From Colletotrichum lupini (lineage: Eukaryota > Ascomycota > Sordariomycetes > Glomerellales > Glomerellaceae), in contig NC_064679.1 of the NCBI RefSeq assembly GCF_023278565.1, positions 558,001 to 622,000 of the forward strand: DNA of 64,000 bases, written 5' to 3'. A program made the translations under genes and the position numbers. Below are positions 1-11,933 of this stretch, piece after piece. Every line of letters starts with the position of its first letter. Position 1 is the stretch's first letter. A model generated the notes under the pieces. That model saw only the letters and a list, made by a program, of their open reading frames with translations, searched no databases and had not been told where the DNA came from.

Positions 1-300
1 GTCCCTAAGAAATAATTTTTTAATAAAAGTATAGGGGTCTAAGTTAGAGCTAAGTTTATAATTATTATAGAGTTATTATAGGGGTATTAATATATATAAA
101 GAGAACGGTTATTTATTAGAAATAGGAAATAAGTATAAAGCTCGTTTTAATATAAAGGGTATGAGTAAAGTGGGCCTTAGTAATTATATAACCGAGGTTA
201 CGTAACGTGCGGTAAGGCTATGGATGGTTAAAGCTATTACGATATAATATATATATAGCGTATACGTAGCTCTTCATCTAGCTTAGCAGAGATGAGAAGC
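1..300. repeat. AT-rich, RIP-like edge of a degenerate repeat
   Basis: The first ~300 bases are rich in TA, TAA and ATA runs and poor in CA and TG dinucleotides, like the two retrotransposon blocks later in the window. Composition becomes normal after about 300. I infer the right-hand edge of a RIP-mutated repeat that continues outside the window. No LTR end or coding motif can be read, so the element class is unknown. Confidence 0.45.
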
Positions 301-900
301 TGAAGGTGTTTTACTATGCCTTACTTTATGGTAATTGGCCGCCATTATGCTTGTCGGCGTTCTGTTCGTCTTGAAAAACGTTTGTAGAGCAGCGACAGCA
401 ACGAAATCCTGTCGGTCGCGGGTAACGAATAGGCATATGCCCACGTCATAGAGTCAATGGAGGTGACAATCGGGTAGATTCGATTTCCGGTGAAAAGATT
501 TTAGTACGGGAGAGCTCATTTGGATATTTGAATCGACATCAATCCGCAGTTAGTCGGGTGTAGTAAGGTAGTGATAAGACTTGGGTACATAGACACATAA
601 TCAAACAACTCGACAGGAAAGAGTGATCACACGTACAGCTTATCTGTCCTCGAGAGATGACTCATTCGATGCTCCAACTTTCGGAATATAGGTAACTTTG
701 CGTTTCGGAATTCATTAGCAGACTTGGAGTAATCTGCGGATAGTGATCTAAAATATGTTCCTTTCCTTTAAGTCTTGACTCATCTCACCAGAGAGTGCTA
801 TTGACATGGTACTCAAAACATTATTCATTGTTGTTCAATATACCAGTAACAAAGGCGATACTAAACGTGGACAAACCCCAATTACTTGAATGCCAGAATT
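301..900. other. Intergenic, nothing recognised
   Basis: Normal base composition, no coding run with family features, no RNA gene seen. It lies downstream of the minus-strand glycine-rich gene and may hold its 3' untranslated region. Confidence 0.4.
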
Positions 901-1594
901 CTAGTACAGCACAGCCAGGATACCGATGGCCACCGACAGCCAACTGCCAGGTTGTAGGGCTTGCGAGCCGGCTGTCGGAACGACCACGACTCCTGTGCCT
1001 GAAGCCGGACTTCTAGTCGTCGCGGTCTGGCCTGAGCCGCCGTTACCGCCGCCAGAGCCGCCAGAGCCACCGCCATTTCCTCCGTTGCCGCCGCCAGAGC
1101 CACCGCCGCCGGTAGCACCACCCCCGGTGCCACCTCCGCTACCTCCTCCATTGCCACCACCGTCTCCTCCATTACCACCGCTTCCACCTCCGCTACCTCC
1201 CCCACTACCGCCGCTACCTCCACTGCCACCACTTCCACCGCCACCGACGGTTCCAGTGGACGCAGGGGGGTTGCCAGCTCCGCCAGGTACAGTCGCACCC
1301 GGCACCATGCCTGAAAGATTATGGTCAGTGGTTGAACGCGAGCCTCGAGATTGGAATATGTCACTCACCACCAGTGGGATTGGCCCCGGGAACGCCCATA
1401 GGTACTGTTGGCAGGCCTGTAGGTATGACAGCGCCCTTAATAATATCAGAGATTGCTATTAACACATCTTGGGAACAGGTCAAACTCACGGAGCAATCAA
1501 CCGTCGACGTCAGGGACATGACCCTGATCTCAGTAGTGACTGCCGCCGTCGAACATGCGTATAGCGCAACGCCTAGCACCATGTGGGTCTTCAT
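901..1594 (-). CDS. Small secreted glycine-rich protein, probable GPI anchor
   Basis: Two exons, 1594-1369 and 1310-901, joined by a 58-bp intron (1368-1311; donor GTGAGT, acceptor TTTCAG) within a glycine codon give 211 residues. Residues 1-19 are a signal peptide (start MKTHMVLG). A short non-repetitive part with two cysteines (VDCSVSLTC) follows. Residues ~90-165 are almost pure Gly/Ser with some Asn, Asp, Thr and Ala. The last ~18 residues are hydrophobic after a small-residue patch, as in a GPI-attachment signal. I infer a cell-surface or wall protein of low complexity and know no named family. The same DNA gives a long proline-rich frame on the plus strand, which is the complement of the GGN codons and not a separate gene. 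Both splice sites, signal peptide and tail agree, so the model is fairly firm; the function is unknown. Confidence 0.72.
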
Positions 1595-4500
1595 TTCGGC
1601 GGTAGCTCATTCAGAGGAACTTGAATGTGGTTGTTCAGAGCCCAGTGAAAACGAACCGGACTAGAGGGCCGATGTGTGTTGAGTTTATATGCCGTGGGAA
1701 GGTAAGCAGTTGGAAGATTAACCACATCGGATCCGTGCAGATGATGTCAGTCTTGTAGAAAGCCGCAAGACAGCTAAGTTCTTGCTCATCATTCAAATAT
1801 TCCGGAAGAAGATTAAAGAGTTAACTACCGGGGTAATCGGTGGCGTTGCTGTTGAGAGGACATCGCGTGGGAATAGATCCAGCGTCAGGTGGCTTCAGCC
1901 TTTGCAGACCTAGCCATTCTAAGTCTGCGCTCTAGTTTCTGTATCGCGCCATTGAAGATCCGCGAGGCTATCCGCTTGCGTCTTTGACTGATTATGAAAT
2001 CTCAAGGTGAATGGGTCGTCAAGGTTTAGTGATGGAGATGTACTTGGTAATGAAGTATCCTGTACCTGTTCTTGTAGACCATGCCACGAACTCGGTGAAA
2101 GTCCGTTCGTGGCCTAGCGAACGACGAGGGTGTAAGCTTAACTCAAGCGTCATCAATGGATACTTCGTATCCGGACAAGATGCCGTCCTGAGCCCGGCAA
2201 GGAGGTACAGCCACAAGGCTATGCAGGGTCGAAGGGATGCCGGCCCTCGAGCTGAGCATGACTGTTAGTCTGGAAATATTCGTTTGGGATACTACTAGCT
2301 AAGCACGAGCTGGATCAAAGACTTGTGATACCTGCCTGGTACCCCACGCCGATCTAACTCCTCTATCATGCTAAGCTCATGCACCCCGGTCTTCTCGAAG
2401 CTGCTTGCAGATTATGAACGGACGTAGAGTTCCTGACTCGAAGCTTGAGCGTGTTCTAGGTCGACCCCATAGAGGTGAAGCTGAACTATCACTCTTGTAA
2501 GTCTCTTTAGGCTACAAGCCATAAGGTCGTTCGCTGCTAGGAATTCTCCCCGAAGCTTTTGCCTTCCTGTGGGGTCAACACCCAGCACCAGACACCAAAC
2601 CTCGTATTGGAGTGAGAGAAGCTTCTACGAACTATGTTCTGCTAGCTGAGCTCGAGGATTTAGACAAAGTAGCTTATTCTTTGACCGCGATGCTACGTTG
2701 TTAGTTGCTTGGATTTGACCGCAAGCGTCAATAGGAGAGGTTGAGATTTCCGAATAGATCCAAGGGTTAGGCCGGTGTAAGAAGATTTCGGGATCCTGAT
2801 TCCATGACCGACGAGTTAGTTAACGTATTTGAAAATGTAACATCTAGAAACAGCCTAAACAGGAATGCCAAGTCTAGTGTCTTTATTCCTTTACTTTCAA
2901 GATTCCGAAGTATCCTCTGCTATAAGGTAATTACTAAGATCCGAAGATGTTCCCATAGGTAGCGGATGGTATATGCGGCGGCAAATTTGGTAAATTCCAG
3001 CAAATCCAGATGATTTTACTGAGTTAGCTGACACAAACTGGAATGTGGCGGCGAAACCTCACACTTACTCTGGCTACCAAACGGCGAACGGCACAACGCT
3101 TCTGGCCGACGCAATGGAACTAAGAATCCCCGTGCCTGAGACTGGATCTGGGTGATCGCCCACACAGAACGCCCGCCGATTGTTGGCACTCAACGTCGCG
3201 GCACATTGTCTCAGTTGAGTCTCCACACAGTGTTCGCGCTACTGACGCTATTTCTGCTCTGGGTCGAGCTAACTTCTGGAGATGGCTTAATTGCCGAAGT
3301 TTATCTTCCAAGGAGGCCAGTCAGCTTTCCCCATTTGGACGACAGCGTTCTGTTTGCCGATAATGGGTATACCTGAAAATCTCGTCATGGTGCCCTTTCC
3401 GGGACTTCGGCAATACCTTTTTTCTCGCCTCTAGTCTTCCCAGCGGCACGGCCGCTACATGTGCCGGGCAGTGCAACCACCAGTCGGATGTCTGAATGGC
3501 CGGATTCTCGGACGTAATCCACTCAGCCTTGGGAGGATGCAGATATCGAGGAATGATGGAAAGCACAGGGCTTGCTGCTTTCCATTGAAGTTACTAAAGG
3601 CAAGCAGCCATCTTAGTGAGATCATATTGTCGTGATGTCAGAAGAAGAATGTGGCGAGCGTCCTATCACTAAGTACTGACTGGGGCCGGAACCGCTTGAT
3701 CAATCCACAACTTACACATAAGTCGGCCCGCAAGAGGCTGTGATTGTCAGCAATAAGGTCCAATCAATCTTTAACAAAAGCTTCGCGAACTTTACTGCCC
3801 AAGTGGACCGCAGTCTCACAATACCCCTGATCACATCAACATGACCAATTGCGTCGGCGGGATTATCGGTATTGTCTCATAGTCAGCATACATGGCTAAA
3901 ATCCGAAATCATAAAATCAGCATGTTCAACACAGGTCCAAGGACCGAATTCCTCATCTGCATGTAGCGAATTTTTACACACAGTGGACCCTCACGAGACT
4001 AGTCTGTATGCGAGCGGTGCGTCCCGTCCTCGCTGGAGCCGCTAGACGATCCAGTCAATCCACCAGAGAGCGGGTATCAAGCCATCTTTCCCCCATGCTT
4101 CAATTGTGCTAAGGGGGAGGTTTGGCATGCTCCGGATCTGGGAACTAACAGATAGGGCACGGCATGTGTTGTGAGCGATCAAAAACACCTAATCCGGGCA
4201 CGAGATTAGCAACATTGACGGTCCCTTGGCTGCTATTACTTCGGAGCCTGCTCCTATTCCGAAGAGCGACGGCACCCCACACGCCCCCCCGCATGACCAC
4301 TCAATCACAAGAACATTGATCCAACTAGCAAGCCTTGTATCTCGTCTATACATTGCAATCAAGTACATGGTGGTTCATATACTTTGCTCAGCACCGTCAG
4401 CCAGGCCCTTGGCACTCAACTCCAGAGTCATGTTGAACGGGCTCCCTTCAACCCTGGTTTCGGGCTCAAGATATTGACTGATTCCAAAGGATTCACGCCG

Positions 4501-5667
4501 CGCAAAAAGTTTCCGAGTTCGGTCTCGACTGAGCCGAGTTTCATATACTTCTTGTGAGTGTATGTACAAATAACTCTAGATGTTAAGATATTAAATAAGG
4601 AACGAAATGTTCTTGGATTAAAGTATGACCAACAGAGTGTGAAGCGTGCTTGATTCATGCAGGTACAACGCTCTAACAATCGTCAAAGGCTGTTTTCTAC
4701 ATATCTCATTTTGTAACAACCGGCTTCCTATAACTCTGCTGAATGGAGTTGCCATATCGGCATGCAGCATCAACACCAACTTGTTTTGGTCATTTAGTCA
4801 TCTCGCCGGTGCTTCCGAGGCGTCAAAGGGCTTGCCTATTTTGACCTAGTCTTTCGAAGAAGAATGCTGACAGGCTAGCGAAACGCTAAGTTTTTCTATA
4901 GTCAAGCCTTCAAGCGTGCGAACTAGCGTCATTAGATCCCGGACACTGTACACTCCACTAAGGTACTATTCAACCGTACACCCTCAATATCTCTCGTTGT
5001 CTTTTGCACCAGGTACCATGACAGTCTAGTCAATCGCAGTCACAGTCTGTTCCAGTCTTGTTCCAGATAATAACGATACCACGCTTATGGGAACTAACGT
5101 GGTTTTGGAGCAAGAAGTATTGGCTACCTAACAACCAAACCTGCATAGGGATACGAACTTTGCCTCTCAACCATGGACTTTTGCTTCGTCAGTGTGACTG
5201 AGTGACACCCAATTAGAGTCTTGGGACAGGCTGATCACCAATGTCAGACAGCATATAGTTCCATGACGCAAACAGACAACATCTATCGAAGCGACTGAAG
5301 GCCTCAGTTTCCAAGAGATGTCTAGGAAGACCGGGTAGGACCTTCTCCGGCCGAGAAATACAGCATGTCTGCTGTTCCTAGTAGCAACGCCTAACTGGGT
5401 TGGCTGATTTGTTTGTTCGCAAGGCAAAAGAACGATCATCATGTTGAACGTTTGCGGAATTCTGCGAGGATGGCGTATCGCATGGAAACATCTTCAATTT
5501 GTTCTATACAACGACGAGCAACAATTCGAGATTAAAAGACGACCGTAATCTCTCTCTTAGAAGCCTTTACTCAGCCAGAGCATCAACGACATCAAGCTTC
5601 CTCTACTGGATCATCAGAAGCTCAAGGTAAGTATCGCAACAGTCGGATTTGCCAGTTACACGACAAG
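1595..5667. other. Long intergenic stretch, no supportable gene
   Basis: About 4 kb of normal-composition DNA with only short frames (under 95 codons), none with a signal peptide, domain motif or convincing splice partners. No tRNA fold and no terminal repeats were seen. The right end is the promoter and leader of the adhesin. A small or poorly conserved gene could be missed here. Confidence 0.4.
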
Positions 5668-8600
5668 ATGAAGTGGAAAATCCCACTGTCTCTCGTCGTC
5701 CACTGGACGGGGATTGCCAACGCCGCAGCCCTCTCCAGTAACCCACCATGTCCAACAGATGCCAAAGTTGTCATCGAACAGCAACCGTTCGCGATCCAAT
5801 GTTCCGGGAGCATCACCCTCTCGACCAGGACTAGGTATGTCATCTATCTCAGACTCTTGGGTTGAAGAGAACAACATTCCTTAACATCTTGCAGGACCTA
5901 CACTGAGTGGGTGACCACCACCGATGTTGTCCAGGGTGGGACCACGTCAAAGGCAACGATAGTTTACACCACTTCTAATCCTCCTGGTCTTATTACCGTC
6001 ACTTCGACCGGCACTCAGACGGGAGCTACGACCATTCCCCCAAAGAATCCCGGCGATCCGACCACTATCGTCACCTATGTTCCACCTCTGCCCACCGTCA
6101 CTTCCCTCGACAGCACCGCCGGCGTGACTACTGTTCCGCCTGGTCCAAACGGTGGCCCATCGACCGTGGTCACCTTTGCGACAGGCCCTGTCACGGTGAC
6201 CTCGTCGGCAAAGACTACCGGCCTTACCACAGTTCCTGGTTCAAATGGAGGTCCTCCTACCGTCATCACTTTTGCCACCACCCCGTTGGTTCCAGTGACC
6301 GTAACTTCGACCGCTTCAGTCACCGGGTTGACAACTATTCCTCCCGGACCGAACGGAGGCTCGCCCACTATAGTAACCTTCGTGACACCCCCTGCTGCAG
6401 TCACGATCACCTCTTATGCCTCCACGACCGGCTTAACAACTCTGCCTCCTAGCCCGAACGGTGGCCCCCCAACTATCATTACCTTTATGACTGGGCCTCC
6501 GGGTACGGTAACAATTACGTCTTTTGCATCAACTACGGGCCTGAGCACCCTTCCGCCCGGTCCTAGTGGCGGCCCGCCGACTGTCATCACTTTTGCTACC
6601 ACACCCCTAACCCCTGTGACTATCACCCAGACGGCATCCACGACCGGCTTGACAACAGTCCCTCCTGGTCCGAACGGCGGCCCGCCGACGGTTATCACTT
6701 TTGCCACGGGACCTCTGCCTCCCGTGACGATCACATCGACAGGATCAACGACCGGCCTGACCACGGTCCCGCCTGGTCCAAATGGTGGTCCTACTACCGT
6801 CATTACATTCATTACCGGTCCCCCACCAGTCACCCTCACATCCACTGCGTCGATAACTGGCTTGACTACCCTCCCAGTTGGACCTAACGGCGGACCTCCC
6901 ACCGTTGTCACATTCGTCACGCCTCCTCCTCAGACCCCCGTGACCATCACCCAGACGGCATCAACCACCGGCTTAACTACTCTTCCCCCGGGCCCTAACG
7001 GCGGCCCGCCGACAGTCATTACCTTTGCTACCGGCCCTCCGGGTGTCACTCCTCCCGTCACAGTGACTTCGACCGGAAGTACCACCGGCCTCATCACAAT
7101 CCCGCCCGGGCCGAACGGTGGCTCCACTACAATCGTTACCTTGGTCACCGGTCCTCCGCCGGTTACGGTAACGTCCTTCGGAAGCACTACCGGATTGACC
7201 ACTTTACCTCCGGGTCCTAACGGAGGCCCGCCTACTATTGTCACCTTCGCAACCACCACCCCGCCAGTGCCGGTCACAATTACTCAGACTGGCACTACTA
7301 CTGGGCTCACAACCGTTCCTCCAGGACCCAACGGTGGACCTCCCACAGTCATCACTTTTGCAACGGGACCTCCTCCTGTGACTCTCACCCAGACTGCTAG
7401 CACAACCGGCCTGACAACGATTCCCCCTGGCCCCAACGGCGGTGTCCCCACAGTCATTACTTTCGTAACCCTTCCTCCATTGACCCCTGTCACCCTCACT
7501 CAGACTGCGACCACCACTGGTCTCACGACAATACCTCCTGGACCCAACGGAGGGCCACCAACAGTCATTACATTCGCAACGGGCCCTCCCCCCATTACTA
7601 TTACTCGAACTGCCAGCACAACTGGTCTCACCACCATTCCCCCTGGCCCGAACGGCGGCGTTCCTACTGTCATCACTTTTGTAACCCTTCCGCCGCTGAC
7701 TCCAGTGACTGTCACTTCAACTGGTACTACCACAGGTCTTACGACTGTGCCTCCTGGACCTAACGGTGGCCCCCCGACGGTCATCACTATCGTCCCAGGC
7801 CCGTCCCCGGTAACTCTCACTCAGACTGCAAGCACTACTGGTTTGACTACCGTTCCTGGCGGCCCCGGTGGTCCCAACACAGTCATCACCTTCGTAACGA
7901 CCCCGTCCCCGGTAACTCTGACTCAGACTGCAAGCACTACTGGCTTGACTACCGTTCCTGGCGGTCCCGGTGGTCCCAACACGGTCATCACCTTCGTAAC
8001 GACCCCGCCCCCGGTAACTCTGACTCAGACTGCAAGCACTACTGGCTTGACTACCGTTCCTGGCGGTCCCGGTGGTCCCAACACGGTCATCACCTTCGTA
8101 ACGACCCCGCCCCCGGTAACTCTCACTCAGACCGCCACAACTACCGGCCTTACAACTGTGCCCGGAGGACCCGGCGGCCCTAACACCGTTATTACCTTCG
8201 TCACCGGCACTCCTCCAGTTACCGTCACTCAGACAGCCAGCACGACGGGCCTCACCACTTTGCCTCCGGGGCCCAATGGCGGACCGACTACTGTAGTGAC
8301 CTTCGTCACCGGCACTCCCCCAGTCACTGTGACCCAGACCGCCAGCACTACTGGTCTCACGACGTTGCCTCCCGGCCCCAACGGAGGACCGACTACCGTG
8401 GTCACTTTCGTTACTGGCACTCCTCCCGTTACCGTGACTCAAACCGCCAGCACTACCGGCTTGACAACCGTTCCGCCCGGTCCCAATGGGGGTCCCACCA
8501 CCGTGATCACCTTCGTGACGAGCCCTCCCCCAGTTACTTTGACCTCCACCGCTACTACAACTGGCCTCACAACTTTGCCCCCGGGACCTAATGGAGGACC

Positions 8601-10920
8601 TCCTACTGTGGTCACTTTCGTGACCACCACCCCCCCAGTCACAATCACATCAACCGGCACCAACACTGGCCTGACTACAATCCCTCCTGGAACCGCAGGC
8701 GGACCTCCCACTGTGGTGACGCTCGTGACCACTACCCCTCCAGTCACCCTCACATCCACCGGCACAACCACCGGTCTGGTCACGATCCCCCCCGGCCCAA
8801 GCGGTGGTCCTCCTACCGTGATCACCATCGTACCTCGCATCGGTATCATTCGGACTTTTACTCAGACCGCCAGCCAGACCGGCGTCACGACTTTATCAAA
8901 CTCCGATCCCTTCGGCACGACTACCGTCATCACCTTCGTCACGGTGCCTACTGGTGCTCTGACTACTGTCACTTCGACTGGTACCCGAACTGGAGCCACA
9001 ACCATTATTCCCACGGATCCGGCCGGCACTACTAGTGTCATCACATTCGTCCCGCTAGCGACCGGATTCGTCACGACACTCGTGTCAACGGCAACCCAGA
9101 CGGGCGTCACCACTTTGCCCCAGACGGACCCCACTGGCACAACAACCGTCATCACTTTTGTCCCTGTGACGGGAGCCATCACAACCCTCGTATCGACGGG
9201 TACTCGAACAGGCGTTACAACTTTACCTCAGACAGATCCCTCTGGAACAACAACTGTGATTACGTTCGTTCCCCCCGTGACAGGCGCGGTCACAACTCTT
9301 GTATCGACAGGCACGCAAACGGGTGTCACAACCTTACCCCAGACGGATCCATCGGGCACAACAACCGTCATCACTTTTATCCCTCCCGTAACAGGTGCGG
9401 TCACAACTCTCGTGTCGACAGGCACGCAGACGGGTATCACAACTTTACCTCAGACGAATCCCTCTGGAACAACAACTGTGATTACCTTCGTTCCCCCCGT
9501 GACAGGCGCAATTACGACTCTCGTTTCAACGGGCACGCAGACAGGCGTCACGACCTTGCCCCAGACAGATCCCTCTGGTACAACGACGGTGATTACTTTC
9601 GTTCCCCGTATAACAGGCGCGATCACGACTCTTGTCTCTACGGCTACCCAGACGGGCGTTACGACTTTGCCCCAGACAGACCCTTCCGGTACTACGACCG
9701 TCATCACTTTTGTTCCTCCTGTTACTGGCGCAATTACGACTCTTGTCTCTACGGCTACCCAGACTGGCGTAACTACTCTGCCCCAAACCGACCCGACTGG
9801 CACGACTACCGTGGTCTCGTTCGTACCCCCAGTCACTGGCCTCGTAACTACCGTGGTCTCGACAGGTACCCAGACCGGCGTGACTACACTACCCCAAACT
9901 GATCCGGCTGGCACGACCACCGTAGTGTCATTCATACCTCCGGTCACTGGTGTCGTAACTACCGTGGTCTCAACAGGAACGCAAACTGGTGTAACCACTC
10001 TACCCCAGACTGACCCTGCCGGCACGACTACCGTGGTCTCGTTCGTACCTCCGACGGGCGCCGTGACGACCGTAATCTCAACAGGAACTCAGACTGGCGT
10101 GACGACCTTGCCCCAAACCGACCCGGCCGGCACGACTACCGTCGTCACTTTCACGACGCCCATCACCGGTGCCATAACGACTATCGTCTCAACGGGTACC
10201 ACGACCGGCGTGACCACCCTCCCCCAGACCAACCCGGCCGGCACAACCACCGTCGTCACTATCACGACGCCCAGCTGCACCCCGGGACTCCGATGGGCCT
10301 ACTACGGCTTCTCCCGCGCAGCCTCCGACACCGTTAGCACAGCCGGTCGCATCCCCTACCACAACAACGACGACACCTCCAAGGCGAACTGGAAGACCAC
10401 CTACTTCAACATTCCAACTGTCCTCAATGGCCAGACCCCGAGCAACACGGGCTACACCACGACCATCGGCCTCGCCCAGCAGTGCGACACCACCACCCGG
10501 ACGGTATACGGTACAACGACAAGCGGCCAGTCCAACTTCATGATCGTTCAGCACATCGGCTACTTCCACCCTCTCACCACCGGCACCTACACTTTCAGCT
10601 TCAGCGGCGTGGATGACGGCGTCTATCTCTGGCTCGGCCAGGGAAGTGCCGCAAAGACGGGCTTCACCAACGCGAACGCGCAGAAGAACGTTGATTACTA
10701 TGACACGAGCAGCTCCGGCACGTACACGTTCGCGGCAACCGCGGGGCAGTACTACCCCATCCGTCTCCTCTTCGTCAACGCTCAGCAGTGTGGTCTGTTC
10801 AATTTCTCGCTCACGAACCCCTCCGGTGGCGTCGTCGTCTCCAACACCCAGGCCGTCACGAACAACCAGCTCGTGTTCAGCTGTCCCACTGTCGCAGACG
10901 CTCAACCATTCAATTTCTAA
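5668..10920 (+). CDS. Giant Thr/Pro-rich repeat adhesin with C-terminal GLEYA (PA14-like) domain
   Basis: Two exons (5668-5834, 5895-10920; 60-bp intron with donor GTATGT) give 1730 residues. A signal peptide ends near residue 20 and a short cysteine-containing head follows. About 40 tandem repeats of ~34-37 residues fill ~75-1510. The first ~27 share a core like TTGLTTVPPGPNGGPPTVIT; the last ~13 share one like TQTGVTTLPQTDPSGTTTVI. Residues ~1515-1725 are the only non-repetitive domain. They contain GVDDGVYLWLG, with the paired Asp of the calcium-site region in PA14/GLEYA lectins, then YYPIRLLFVN and CGLFNFSL, as in GLEYA domains. Such proteins are fungal wall adhesins: a heavily O-mannosylated stalk presents the ligand domain. 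No GPI signal follows the lectin domain, so wall attachment must be by other means. The long minus-strand frames across the repeats are antisense shadows. Confidence 0.85.
7801..8134 (+). repeat. Nearly identical 102-bp tandem copies inside the adhesin
   Basis: Within the adhesin stalk, three successive 102-bp (34-codon) units, plus a diverged fourth, share almost every base. They begin at about 7801, 7903, 8005 and 8107. They encode the variant core TTVPGGPGGPNTVITFV, one residue shorter than the usual PPGPNGG form. Other repeats in the stalk are diverged at synonymous positions. This indicates a recent local expansion by slippage or unequal exchange. Confidence 0.8.
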
Positions 10921-11933
10921 GGTTTCTTTTGTCTTTTTTTCTTGATAATTTCATATTGGTCTACATTTTACCCTCATCTTCCTCTTCGTCACCTGGCAAC
11001 AATATCTTGTTTGGTTCCTGTCTTGTGGCGTCTTCGGGGCCGGAAGATCATACCTCCTCTGTGTAGAAGGGGGATATCATCTCAATGGATATAATCGGGA
11101 GTCGCTTCGGACACGGATAATTATGTGGTTGTAATTGATCATGAGCTAGCATTATAAAGATTAGTTTTCTTATTTGCCTACAATAGGGTTTCTCGCAACT
11201 TGTCCTCATCTGATGACTGTTTTGAACCACAATTTTGCTATCTCGTAGCACGTATAGAACACTGCAAGCGAGTATATCAGTCGTGGATATAATACATTCC
11301 TTACATGAAGCATATCTTTCCAAAGGTAACTCTCAGTTGGTTCTCTACATGAATACTAGACATGATCACACGCCTCTGAGGGCGTTGCCAATCAAATGAT
11401 AGGCAAACCGGTTGTCCTGACAGTGACTTCTACTGCGTTCGATCTTTCGAGTAAATTTGATGTGATTAAAAAAGAAGCTCAACTAAAGTACTAATTTCGC
11501 TCTCTTCTTGTGGTTGAAAGTGAGAAGTACGTACACGTAAACTAGCTTCAGCCCCGGATCATTCGTTCTCTCACTTGCATGAGGCACAGTGATGAGTTTG
11601 ACCAAGGTTCCATACATTGCAGTTTGATGAGACTTTATTCAGGCTGCAAACTATGTTTCGCGGGAGCGAAGAAGCAACAAGTCGGATGAACTGAATTGCA
11701 TCACCTTGGCACGCTCACAATCCGAGGTCCCACCCGTATTGATTATTTTTCGGCGGACATATTGACGAAGTATTGTCGTAACACAGTGATATCTTTACAC
11801 CAACAGAAACCGGACTTGTAATGCCCTTGATAATTTTAATCACCATTTTTCGTTGCATTACTAATCTACTACGACGAGTTAGTCGCAGTAAGTTTAAGTA
11901 AGTCGGTACTTTGCCGTCTATTAGGATCTATTA
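10921..11933. other. Intergenic between convergent adhesin and rhamnosidase genes
   Basis: About 1 kb between two convergent genes, so it should hold both 3' untranslated regions. T-rich runs directly follow the adhesin stop. No coding or RNA gene is visible. Confidence 0.5.

Noticed and set aside
926..1462. Proline-rich plus-strand frame opposite the glycine-rich gene
   Set aside because: It is the complement of the GGN codon tract; the minus strand has signal peptide, intron and tail that agree with each other.
6075..10280. Series of long minus-strand frames (up to ~190 codons) across the adhesin
   Set aside because: They repeat with the adhesin units, have no start context or domains, and arise because the Thr/Pro/Gly codons lack antisense stops.
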